Assembly: GCA_026552955.1 (NCBI GenBank)
Contig: JAPMTS010000022.1
Coordinates: forward strand, 1-32,147
Reading direction: 5' to 3'
DNA: 32,147 bases
Source: Candidatus Methanoperedens sp.
Lineage (GTDB): Archaea > Halobacteriota > Methanosarcinia > Methanosarcinales > Methanoperedenaceae
Made by a program: the position numbers and the translations under genes. Below are positions 8,885 through 16,015 of this stretch, one piece after another (position 1 is the stretch's first letter; the number at the start of each line of letters is the position of its first letter). The notes under the pieces were generated by a model that was not told where the DNA came from, made no database searches, and worked only from the letters and a program-made list of their open reading frames with translations.

Positions 8885-8919
8885 TATACACATCATTAAT
8901 ACATTAATACAGGTGTATA
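8885..8919 (+). promoter_or_regulatory. Inverted and tandem repeats before the toxin-antitoxin genes
   Basis: tatacac (8885-8891) and gtgtata (8913-8919) form a 7-bp inverted repeat that ends directly at the antitoxin ATG. Between them cattaata is repeated in tandem (8894-8901, 8902-8909). A TATA-like atatttatta lies at about 8863-8872, and aggtg (8911-8915) can serve as ribosome site. Ribbon-helix-helix antitoxins commonly repress their own operon at such repeats, so this is a likely operator. Confidence 0.5.
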
Positions 8920-9147
8920 ATGAATACAGTCAGAGTAAATATAACATTGCCTTTAGAGATCGCCCAGATGTTAAGAAATGTAAAAAATAAATCCGCCTTT
9001 ATTGCTGAAGCGATCAGGGAACGTATCGAGAGAGAAGAAAATGCTAACCTTATCAGAGAATTGAGTGAAGGGTATAGAGCAAGAAAGAAGGAGGATAATG
9101 AATTAGCTCTTGAGTGGAGTACGACATCGGGGGATGGAATTGATTAG
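8920..9147 (+). CDS. CopG/ribbon-helix-helix antitoxin
   Basis: A 75-residue protein with the ribbon-helix-helix pattern. A beta strand (NTVRVNITLPLEIAQML) is followed by two helices (KNKSAFIAEAIRERIEREE), then an acidic, flexible C-terminal half that would wrap the toxin. It would neutralise the MazF-like ribonuclease next door and bind its own promoter as a dimer. The toxin start lies inside the last 14 bases of this gene, the normal coupled layout with antitoxin first. The exact antitoxin family was not resolved; MazE-like RHH is the best description. Confidence 0.82.
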   Translation: MNTVRVNITLPLEIAQMLRNVKNKSAFIAEAIRERIEREENANLIRELSEGYRARKKEDNELALEWSTTSGDGID

Positions 9148-9478
9148 AAGAGGCGAAGTTTATTGGGTCAAACTCGATCCGATAGAAGGATCAGAGATCG
9201 GAAAAACAAGACCAGCAGTCGTGATCTCAAATAATATTAACAACGAATATGCTGATACTGTTACTGTCATTCCTATCACTTCAAGTGTAGGGAAAGTGTA
9301 TCCTTTTGAAGTTTTCATTAAGAAAGATACTGCAAATATACCAAGTGATTCAAAGGTCAAGACAAATCAAATAAGAACATTGGATAAAAAGAGGATGAAA
9401 GAGCGAATAGGGATAATTCCTGATGAGATATTGAAAAAGATAGAGAAAGCTGTAAAGATCCACCTTGAGATTGAATAA
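9134..9478 (+). CDS. MazF/PemK-like endoribonuclease toxin
   Basis: Toxin of a type II pair, predicted to cut mRNA at short sequence motifs. Family blocks are clear: the N-terminal RRGEVYWVKLDPIEGSEIGKTRPAVVISNN (residues 5-34), then VTVIPITSS, and SKVKTNQIRTLDKKRM, which carries the conserved Gln-x-Arg segment. Length (114 residues) is normal and no inactivating change is seen. ATG 9134 is preferred over TTG 9110 because a gggg tract precedes it and the protein then starts at the usual MELIRRGEVYW. The gene ends 3 bases from the convergent methyltransferase gene. Confidence 0.9.
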   Translation: MELIRRGEVYWVKLDPIEGSEIGKTRPAVVISNNINNEYADTVTVIPITSSVGKVYPFEVFIKKDTANIPSDSKVKTNQIRTLDKKRMKERIGIIPDEILKKIEKAVKIHLEIE

Positions 9479-9481
9479 TCA

Positions 9482-10246
9482 TCATTTTTCTACGCTGACC
9501 AGAAGGTAATAACCCAGACCATTAAATGGGCTTTTCCACCTGAAAGCATCTTCAAAAGCAATGAAATATTTTTCGTAAAATAATAGGCTCCTTGTAGTAA
9601 AAGGATAGATGAAAATCAGCATACTTGCAATCTTTACTTCAAAACCGATACTTTTGAGGGTATTTTTCAAGTCTTTCCTGGTAAAATAATACGTCCACAA
9701 TCCATTAACAGTGTACTCTTTACTTCTCAGGGAAGATATTAACCACCCGATCTTTAATCTTAAAAGCGCATTGAACCACCATGTGAGGTTCCATCTATTC
9801 ACCACAGTAAATACAGCTGCGCCGCCATTTCTTAAGACCCGGTAGGTTTCCGCAAATGCGTGATCTGCTTTTGGGATATGATTGAACACCCCGAAGATCG
9901 AAATTAAACCATCAAAGCTCTTATCGCGAAAGGGAAGAGCTTCGGCTGAAGCTATGACAAGAGACAGTTTGTCCTTTAACATGCCTTCTTTTGCGCTCTC
10001 GTTTGCTTTTAAAAGCATTTCCCTGGATATATCCACGCCAACGACGCGATATCCTCTTTTTGACAAAAATAATGATTGCTTTCCTGTTCCGCAGCCTATA
10101 TCAAGGATCATTCCACGTTTCAACTTTTCAAGGAGGAACTTTTTCTCCACCGTTCTCATATAGTCAAGTCGGGGATTATTGAACCTACAATCATAATCTG
10201 CGGCAAGGTCTTCGTAGAATCTTAATATACTGGCCCTTTTTGACAT
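9482..10246 (-). CDS. Class I SAM-dependent methyltransferase
   Basis: A 254-residue cytosolic methyltransferase of the Methyltransf_11/UbiE-like group. The SAM-binding motif I is MILDIGCGTGKQSLFLSKRG (about 41-60). VVGVDISREML is motif II, and IASAEALPFRDKSFDGLISIFGVFNHI covers the adenine-binding loop and motif IV. The second half (TVVNRWNLTWWFNALLRLKIG, then a hydrophobic MLIFIYPFTTRSLLFYEKYF) is aromatic-rich, hinting at a hydrophobic or lipid-like substrate, which is inference. A TATA box (tttatatg on the minus strand, about 10271-10280) sits about 27 bp before the ATG, so the transcript is probably leaderless. No neighbour identifies the substrate. Confidence 0.85.
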   Translation of the reverse strand: MSKRASILRFYEDLAADYDCRFNNPRLDYMRTVEKKFLLEKLKRGMILDIGCGTGKQSLFLSKRGYRVVGVDISREMLLKANESAKEGMLKDKLSLVIASAEALPFRDKSFDGLISIFGVFNHIPKADHAFAETYRVLRNGGAAVFTVVNRWNLTWWFNALLRLKIGWLISSLRSKEYTVNGLWTYYFTRKDLKNTLKSIGFEVKIASMLIFIYPFTTRSLLFYEKYFIAFEDAFRWKSPFNGLGYYLLVSVEK

Positions 10247-10367
10247 GATAAATAGCTAACTGGACGCTTTTCATATAAAAGTGAACCTTTTTTTGACGTG
10301 AAGTATGCTGTTCAGATAATTTTCGGGACACACCTGCATTATCGTGATATCTGATTCATGGTGCATC

Positions 10368-10445
10368 ATTGTACAATAGTATTTTGAAAAAATAATAATG
10401 TCCTATTATGGACAATTTGTTGTATTTAATGGATAAATCTATATA
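10368..10445 (+). promoter_or_regulatory. Promoter region of the coenzyme M pair, with two palindromes
   Basis: The 222-bp gap 10247-10468 holds no gene. A TATA element (ctatatac, about 10438-10445) lies about 25 bp before the ATG at 10469, implying a leaderless message. Upstream are a perfect 10-bp palindrome attgtacaat (10368-10377) and tgtcc-tattat-ggaca (10399-10414), both well placed for a repressor or activator. Their function is inferred from position and symmetry only. Confidence 0.5.
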
Positions 10446-10468
10446 CTCCACCACTGAAATCATTAATT

Positions 10469-11779
10469 ATGACAATTAGTGAATCCGTATGCCTTGAGAG
10501 CATTTCAAATTATCGTCCTGCTCTTTCAATTCCGCAAGACAGGAAATATGACCTTATTTGTTCCGGCTGCAACAGCGCTTTTTTTGAAGACCGCCTCAAA
10601 TGCGATTCTGACAATGGTCTTTTGCGGACAAAGTACAGGAACAAGAAACTTGAATTGAAAAATGTACCTGGAATTGGGAAATTCCATGATTGGCTGCCGC
10701 TTGATGAGATCATGACGACCGATTCAGGACCTGTCACATACAGGAGCACGGAACTTGCGCAATATCTGGGGCTTTCGAATCTTTTTATTGGTTTTAATGG
10801 TTACTGGCCGGAAAGGGGAGCATATATAAAAACATGCAGTTTCAAGGAACTTGAAGCTTTTCCAACATTGTCCAGATTCAAGAATTCAGGAAAATCCCTC
10901 GTCCTTGCTTCTGCCGGAAATACGGCGCGGGCTTTTGCTCATGTATCTGCGATGACCGGGATCGATGTTTATATTGTGGTGCCGGGAAGCGGCATTCCAA
11001 GGATGTGGCTGCCTGAAGAGCCCACTGATTCCATACATTTTATACAAATGGGTAATAATTGTGATTATACTGATTCCATCCACCTGGCTGAACGGCTTTC
11101 AGCAATGCCGGGAATGCAGGCCGAGGGCGGCGCAAGGAACGTTGCGCGAAGAGACGGTATGGGAACAGTGATGCTTGATGCAGCAGTTTTTATGAAAAGA
11201 ATACCTGATCATTATTTCCAGGCAATAGGAAGCGGGACAGGGGGAATAGCCGCATGGGAAGCATCAATGAGACTGCTTGAAGATGGAAGATTCGGCAAAA
11301 AGCTTCCTGAACTTCATCTTTCCCAGAACCTGCCATTCGTACCAATGTACAATGCATGGAAATCAGACAGGCGCGATATTATTAAGGATATTGACATGCC
11401 TGATCCCAAGAAACTTATCCATGAGATGTACGCAGATATCCTTTCTAACAGAGAGCCACCATATTCCATGCCAGGAGGGGTCTATGACGCGCTCTGTGCA
11501 ACCAGGGGTAGCATGTTTGCGATATCAAATAGTGATGCGAAGAACGCCGTTAGCCTATTTGAAGAGCTGGAAGGAATTGATATCTTTCCGCCTGCGGGAG
11601 TTGCCGTTGCGTCCTTAATTGAAGCAGTTGATTCCGGAAAAGTGAAAAAGGATGACCATATCGTATTAAATATTACTGGCGGGGGTGTAAAGCGTGTTGA
11701 GCAGGAATATGGATTATTTAAGATCAAACCATCTGCGCATGCCGAAAATGCGAATGTTCCCCTGGATGAGATAGTTTAA
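10469..11779 (+). CDS. Cysteate synthase
   Basis: PLP enzyme of the threonine-synthase family that makes L-cysteate from phosphoserine and sulfite, the first step of the Methanosarcinales route to coenzyme M. Visible features are a short Cys-rich entry (LICSGCNSAFFEDRLKC, 29-45), the lysine in TCSFKELEA (about Lys126) that would bind PLP, SAGNTARAFAHV for substrate binding, and the glycine-rich GSGTGGIAAWE. The length of 436 residues exceeds plain cysteine synthases and fits cysteate synthase. The decisive context is the sulfopyruvate decarboxylase 10 bases downstream, the same pair known in Methanosarcina. Threonine synthase is the alternative by fold, but the partner argues against it. Confidence 0.92.
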   Translation: MTISESVCLESISNYRPALSIPQDRKYDLICSGCNSAFFEDRLKCDSDNGLLRTKYRNKKLELKNVPGIGKFHDWLPLDEIMTTDSGPVTYRSTELAQYLGLSNLFIGFNGYWPERGAYIKTCSFKELEAFPTLSRFKNSGKSLVLASAGNTARAFAHVSAMTGIDVYIVVPGSGIPRMWLPEEPTDSIHFIQMGNNCDYTDSIHLAERLSAMPGMQAEGGARNVARRDGMGTVMLDAAVFMKRIPDHYFQAIGSGTGGIAAWEASMRLLEDGRFGKKLPELHLSQNLPFVPMYNAWKSDRRDIIKDIDMPDPKKLIHEMYADILSNREPPYSMPGGVYDALCATRGSMFAISNSDAKNAVSLFEELEGIDIFPPAGVAVASLIEAVDSGKVKKDDHIVLNITGGGVKRVEQEYGLFKIKPSAHAENANVPLDEIV

Positions 11780-11789
11780 CATCAGGTCA

Positions 11790-12923
11790 ATGCTTTCCAC
11801 GAAAACTCCGGATACCCCTGAACAGAAAGTTCTCGATATTCTTGAACGTAACCGGATCAATATCGCGGCAACACTGCCCTGTGACAGGATAAAAGCTCTC
11901 CTTGTCCTTCTTGAAAAGAACATACAGACAATCTCTCTCACCCGGGAAGAGAATGGCGTTGGGATATGCGCGGGCATATATCTTGGGGGGGGACGGCCCA
12001 TGATGGTCATCCAGAGCACAGGGTTAGGCAACATGATAAATGCACTCCTTTCACTCAATCTTACCTATGACATCCCGCTTCCGATAATTGCGAGCTGGCG
12101 CGGTGTTTATAAAGAATCCATAGAAACCCAATGGCAGCTTGGCAAAAGGCTGCCTGAAATCCTGGCCTCATCAGGGATAAATTTCACGATAATAAATTCC
12201 CTGAATGAAATTGACCGGCTGGATGAGGCGATCAAAGAATCCTTCAGCAGTCTTCATCCCCATGTTATCCTTATGTCTCCTGCTGTATGGGAAGGTTCAA
12301 TGAGCGAAATTCCCCAACCCAGAGAAATATGCTCCAGGAACGTGGATCTGGAATTCAATAGTACCATACAAAAACCGGAATTGACCAGATACGAGGCGAT
12401 CAGGACAATCATGGAAACGATAGGTGACGATTTAATTGTTTCAAACCTTGGCATCCCGTCAAAAGAATTATATGAGATAAGGGACAGGGAACTTAATTTC
12501 TATATGCTCGGTTCAATGGGGCTTGTTTCATCAATAGGCCTGGGGCTTGCAATAATTCAAAAAAAGCGTGTGTATGTTATTGATGGGGATGGCAGTTTGC
12601 TTATGAATCCGAACGCTCTGATCAGTATTGGTGATTATAAACCGGATAACCTCACGATAATAGGAATAGATAATGCAGCTTACGGTTCAACAGGGAACCA
12701 GACCACATGCACCCAAAACCAGGTTGATCTCGAACTGCTGGCAAGAGCAAGCGGAATAAATACTACTGTCAAGGCGCATTCTCTTCACGTTCTAAAAGAA
12801 GCCCTGAGAGGAAAAATAAGATTCATTCACGTAATAGTCAAACCCGAAAATGCAAAATGCAAGGAAATCCCCTTTTCTGCTACCCATATAAAGGAAAGGT
12901 TCATGAAAGCCGTACAAAACTGA
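11790..12923 (+). CDS. comDE: Sulfopyruvate decarboxylase, fused alpha and beta subunits
   Basis: TPP-dependent decarboxylase converting sulfopyruvate to sulfoacetaldehyde in coenzyme M synthesis. The N-terminal half (1-170) is the pyrimidine-binding ComD part, with the catalytic-glutamate segment REENGVGICAGIYLGGGRP (52-70) and QSTGLGNMINAL. The C-terminal half (about 195-377) is the ComE part, with the diphosphate-binding GDGSLLMNPNALISIGDY (266-283) and IGIDNAAYGSTGNQ. In some methanogens these are two genes; here they form one 377-residue chain. The start is ATG 11790, after aacatcaggtca, which offers a modest ribosome site. An aminotransferase is needed to turn cysteate into sulfopyruvate and is not in the window. 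Confidence 0.93.
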   Translation: MLSTKTPDTPEQKVLDILERNRINIAATLPCDRIKALLVLLEKNIQTISLTREENGVGICAGIYLGGGRPMMVIQSTGLGNMINALLSLNLTYDIPLPIIASWRGVYKESIETQWQLGKRLPEILASSGINFTIINSLNEIDRLDEAIKESFSSLHPHVILMSPAVWEGSMSEIPQPREICSRNVDLEFNSTIQKPELTRYEAIRTIMETIGDDLIVSNLGIPSKELYEIRDRELNFYMLGSMGLVSSIGLGLAIIQKKRVYVIDGDGSLLMNPNALISIGDYKPDNLTIIGIDNAAYGSTGNQTTCTQNQVDLELLARASGINTTVKAHSLHVLKEALRGKIRFIHVIVKPENAKCKEIPFSATHIKERFMKAVQN

Positions 12924-12937
12924 ACCAGGCACCTGCC

Positions 12938-13642
12938 TTATTCCCTGTTAATTTCCTTTCTTAACTTTTCCACAAGTTCTTTCCTGATGGAAGAATTGCG
13001 GTCTCCACCGCACACACATCCCCTTACACCAATAATGTCCGGGGATATGATTTTTAATGAGGGGATATCTTCAAATTTGATAGTACCCGCAAGGGCTGAC
13101 TTCAGCCCGTGGTCTCTTGCGCTTGTTACGAATTCTTTGAGTTCTTCATTATTTAAGAATTCAAATGTGGAGCGTCCATCCTTGATCCCTGTATCCATCA
13201 TAACGATACCCACACCAGCTGTTTTACAGATCGCCGGGAGTTCAAACGGTGAAATGGAGTTAATTCTTTTGTAATCAGAATAACCTGAAGCCACTACTGT
13301 TTTATTCTTATCGTAATCTTTTACGGAACGCACGATCTTTGTGAGCATTTCCAGGGCTTGTTCCCTGGTCTGGATATCATATAATCCCACTTTGATATAA
13401 TCAGCCCCGGCCACAGCCGCTCCCAGGGCTGCCAGGGATGCTGTTCCGGGTTTATAATTAAAATCACCGATCGTTGCGCTCACTTGTGTAGTGCCTGCTG
13501 CATTCTTAACAGCTTTTATCATCCATGGGAAATTTGCCCCAAGGGAGCCTTCTTTCGGATTCTTCACATCGATAATATCCGCTCCGCCAAGCTTGCAGAT
13601 ATTTGCCTCTTCGACATTGATTGGGCTTACGAGTAGTTTCAT
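12938..13642 (-). CDS. mfnB: (5-formylfuran-3-yl)methyl phosphate synthase MfnB
   Basis: Condenses two glyceraldehyde-3-phosphate molecules into 4-(hydroxymethyl)-2-furancarboxaldehyde phosphate, the furan of methanofuran. The 234-residue TIM barrel carries the catalytic residues known for MJ1099: Asp25 and Lys27 in ADIIDVKNPKEGSLGAN, Lys84 in DYIKVGLYD, and Lys154 in MMDTGIKDGRSTF. Starting at ATG 13642 (MKLLVSP) places these residues at almost identical numbers to MJ1099, so the seven-residue longer reading is rejected. A minus-strand TATA-like tgtataag near 13668 makes the transcript leaderless. The gene runs convergently to comDE and divergently from the HisA-like gene only 34 bp away. 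Confidence 0.95.
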   Translation of the reverse strand: MKLLVSPINVEEANICKLGGADIIDVKNPKEGSLGANFPWMIKAVKNAAGTTQVSATIGDFNYKPGTASLAALGAAVAGADYIKVGLYDIQTREQALEMLTKIVRSVKDYDKNKTVVASGYSDYKRINSISPFELPAICKTAGVGIVMMDTGIKDGRSTFEFLNNEELKEFVTSARDHGLKSALAGTIKFEDIPSLKIISPDIIGVRGCVCGGDRNSSIRKELVEKLRKEINRE

Positions 13643-13676
13643 AATCATTAAGTAAAATAACAACTCTTATACATTT

Positions 13677-14366
13677 ATGTTTCGGATTGTTTTTGTAATT
13701 GATCTATTGGATGGCAGGGTTGTCCACGCCATTAAGGGGGAACGAGAAAAGTACCAGCCAGTGGACAACAGTAAAGTATGTAATAGCGCAGAGCCAATCG
13801 AAATGATATCCGCGGTCAAACCGAAAGAGGTCTATATCGCCGACCTTGACAGGCTTCAACACACAGGCAATAATTTTGAGGTTATCAAGAAAATATCCGC
13901 CTTTACAAAAACAATGGTAAATATCAGTGTGGAGAAAAATGACGATATTGAAAAATGCCTCAGTATCACGGATACTGTTATCCTGAGCAGTGAAGCATCT
14001 TCATTCGAGATCATGAAATATGCGTCAAGAAATTATCCGGGCAAAACAAGCGTTACCATCGATATAAAAAACGGATCGATACTCACAAAAGATGAGAATT
14101 TGAAAAAGGAGCCGAAAGAACTTGTAAAACACCTGAATGACTTAGAAATCAAGGATATAGTGATCATAGATCTGAGTAAAGTCGGAACCAGCGCTGGGAT
14201 TAATGAGGATCTTCTACGTGAAATCAAAGAGATCTCAACCCATAATATCCTGTTTGGAGGGGGTATAAGGGATATGAACGATATTGATGCATTGAAAGAA
14301 ATCGGCATAAGCGGCGCCCTTGTGGCAACGGCAGTACATAATGGGAAGATACCTATCGATATTTAA
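13677..14366 (+). CDS. HisA-like TIM-barrel protein (COG1411-type)
   Basis: A 229-residue barrel related to ProFAR isomerase HisA but distinct from it. The two HisA catalytic aspartates have counterparts: Asp9 in VFVIDLLDGRVVHAIKGER and Asp129 in SVTIDIKNGSILT. The phosphate-binding ends LFGGGIRDMNDIDAL and GALVATAVHNGKI are also kept. True HisA has a longer, more conserved sequence and lies with histidine genes, absent here. Divergent placement 34 bp from mfnB suggests a sugar-phosphate or furan-phosphate step connected with methanofuran, but this is inference from context. ATG 13677 is essentially leaderless. The unknown gene at 14385 follows after 18 bases. Confidence 0.8.
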   Translation: MFRIVFVIDLLDGRVVHAIKGEREKYQPVDNSKVCNSAEPIEMISAVKPKEVYIADLDRLQHTGNNFEVIKKISAFTKTMVNISVEKNDDIEKCLSITDTVILSSEASSFEIMKYASRNYPGKTSVTIDIKNGSILTKDENLKKEPKELVKHLNDLEIKDIVIIDLSKVGTSAGINEDLLREIKEISTHNILFGGGIRDMNDIDALKEIGISGALVATAVHNGKIPIDI

Positions 14367-14384
14367 AAACCGGATGGATCAATT

Positions 14385-15014
14385 ATGAAAAAAAGCAATC
14401 TGGGTGTTGAACAGGAACAAAATGACGAAGTAGAACAAATTGAGATGAAAATTGTTAAATTAACAAGAATCGTTTCAAATTCTGATCTTGTACTGCACGG
14501 GGAAAACAATAAGGAGATAATCGCAACTGAGCGGAGTATAAAAAGTCTGGGGGACCGGAGGGAGTTTCGTCCCGCAGAACTGAATAATTTTCTTGTGGGT
14601 AAAATAAATTCAATTGCCCCGATACAGCCTTTTATTGCTTATCCCGTAATAAATAAAAAGACCGGTTTATGTCATTTAATAACATTTGAAAAAATAATCC
14701 CCACAACACCGGAGTTCATTGACGCACAGGTGTATGGAAGACCCTATGCGATACCTTCCGTGATCAGGTTCGGATTGGGAACATATAAGATAAAGACAAA
14801 AAATAACCTGCCAATTGCTGTAAATCTTGGCAATTTCAGTAATAATAGTTCGATCAGGCTGGAAGGACTGAATATTAAACGGAATTTCAGTCATTTGGCT
14901 AAACCGGTCCATAACCTCATAAAGATCCTCAGGGATATCGTAGAGCTCGATGCCCAAAATGATTTTAAAACAACTGATGAACTTCTTAAGGAGTTGAATA
15001 AAAGACTTAAATAA
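14385..15014 (+). CDS. Hypothetical protein downstream of the HisA-like gene
   Basis: I do not recognise this 209-residue protein. It has an acidic N-terminus (about 1-20), then a mixed alpha/beta region with the well-formed stretch FIAYPVINKKTGLCHLITFEK (about 83-103) and a proline-containing RPYAIPSVIRFGLGTYKI. The C-terminus is helical and lysine-rich (LAKPVHNLIKILRDIVEL ... LLKELNKRLK). There is no signal peptide, membrane segment or cysteine cluster. Codon use looks like its neighbours. ATG 14385 has a ggatgg ribosome site, 18 bases after the HisA-like gene, so the two are likely one transcription unit. Function is unknown; a link to that gene's pathway is only suggested by position. Confidence 0.72.
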   Translation: MKKSNLGVEQEQNDEVEQIEMKIVKLTRIVSNSDLVLHGENNKEIIATERSIKSLGDRREFRPAELNNFLVGKINSIAPIQPFIAYPVINKKTGLCHLITFEKIIPTTPEFIDAQVYGRPYAIPSVIRFGLGTYKIKTKNNLPIAVNLGNFSNNSSIRLEGLNIKRNFSHLAKPVHNLIKILRDIVELDAQNDFKTTDELLKELNKRLK

Positions 15015-15060
15015 ATTGCCAACAATATATTTTGGAATAAAATTTTGTGGCAGAAATACC

Positions 15061-15117
15061 CGCAGATCACCTATGAAATGAATCTGCGTGTATTTTCGTT
15101 CATCTGCAGGTTAAAAA
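15061..15117. repeat. Imperfect atctgcg repeat and hairpin
   Basis: In the gap 15015-15149, cgcagat (15061-15067) pairs with atctgcg (15082-15088), and a near copy atctgca recurs at 15102-15108, 20 bases on, followed by ggttaaaaaat. The wording is very close to a dispersed 'aatctgcgttcatctgcggttaaa'-like phrase that I recall from many environmental genomes. It lies between two convergent genes, where it could also serve as a terminator. No gene is visible here. Confidence 0.5.
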
Positions 15118-15149
15118 ATCCCAAAAGACCAGACAACCATATTCTTCTC

Positions 15150-15821
15150 TTATTTCATTTTCAGGACCGCCCAGGCCACTAATTTATCCATCATACCTGA
15201 TTCTGAGAGGAACATGTTAGTTCCATGAGAATTTCCATTGATTATCTCTAATTTTTTATCACCCGGAAAATAATTCAATAATTCCCTGCTGCTATTGGCA
15301 GCATTAGTATCTCCAACACTTGCCAGCATAAAGACAGGACCGCAATACTCAGGAGCAAGGTGGTCCGCCTGTATTCCCCTGTAATTCAAGCCAGCAGATA
15401 ACAGGATCAGGAGCCTGACATTTTCATCACGGGAAGCCTGCCACAGAGCAAGGTTGGCGCCAATGCTTGCTCCTGCGATCGCTAACCTGGACATATCCAC
15501 ATCCTTCTTTCCTGCCAGGAATTCCTTTGCGGCGGAAATGTCTTTCATGGATTCCCTGTGCTGGGGATCTATAAATTCCTTATAATCCAATCTTATGCCG
15601 TTCTTATCTATGCTTCTGCCATGCCCCCGCAGATCGATCGCAAGTACTGCGAAACCGTTATCATGGAGAAGAGATGCAAATGGGTTCCAGCTCTCTTTTG
15701 TGGAGGGCATCATATGTAATAAGAGAAAAACCGGTGAATGTTCCTTTTTCGGTTCGAAATAGTTCCCTGCGATTTCCACTCCATCTTCTGTCTTAAAAGT
15801 GATTTCTTCCATTAGCATCAT
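15150..15821 (-). CDS. Alpha/beta hydrolase (dienelactone-hydrolase-like)
   Basis: A 223-residue cytosolic alpha/beta hydrolase. The oxyanion-hole region is PVFLLLHMMPSTKESW and the strand-turn AIDLRGHGRS is typical. The nucleophile elbow is AGASIGANL (G-x-S-x-G, Ser about 116). The acid lies in LASVGDTNAANS, and the catalytic His in IINGNSHGTNMF near the C-terminus. Members hydrolyse esters or peptides, and the substrate is not predictable here. Starts at 15821, 15818 or 15812 are possible. A minus-strand TATA (aaataaatata, about 15850-15860) fits a short leader. It is divergent from the thermosome gene across 194 bp. Confidence 0.85.
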   Translation of the reverse strand: MMLMEEITFKTEDGVEIAGNYFEPKKEHSPVFLLLHMMPSTKESWNPFASLLHDNGFAVLAIDLRGHGRSIDKNGIRLDYKEFIDPQHRESMKDISAAKEFLAGKKDVDMSRLAIAGASIGANLALWQASRDENVRLLILLSAGLNYRGIQADHLAPEYCGPVFMLASVGDTNAANSSRELLNYFPGDKKLEIINGNSHGTNMFLSESGMMDKLVAWAVLKMK

Positions 15822-15888
15822 TCCATTAAATCTTAAGATAATTCGATGAGGGTATATTTATTTTTGATTATTTGTTTTCAAAAACCAC

Positions 15889-16010
15889 ATAATTGTATTA
15901 TACCAATAATATAATATGCCCAATCAAAACACTTATATAGAATTACAAACAACGAGAATCTCTCGTACAATTATTTGTACAGATTATCAAATAAGAATCT
16001 TAACGGAGGT
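15889..16010 (+). promoter_or_regulatory. Thermosome promoter with tandem palindromes in the leader
   Basis: The TATA box is ttatatag (15933-15940), predicting transcription from about 15962. Across the start of transcription lie acgaga-atc-tctcgt (15952-15966) and gtacaa-ttat-ttgtac (15965-15980), two perfect palindromes that overlap by two bases. A weaker ataat-tgt-attat is at 15889-15901, upstream of the TATA. The ribosome site ggaggt (16005-16010) is 5 bases before the ATG. Palindromes positioned at the transcription start suit a repressor, as expected for a heat-inducible chaperonin gene. Confidence 0.65.
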
Positions 16011-16015
16011 TATTT

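Noticed and set aside
8775-8990. 71-codon frame across the cfbB end and antitoxin promoter
   Set aside because: It overlaps the operator, TATA region and the real antitoxin in another frame and has no family look.
13677-14366. Calling the HisA-like gene hisA
   Set aside because: Only the catalytic acids and phosphate loops match, no histidine genes surround it, and overall similarity to true HisA is weak.
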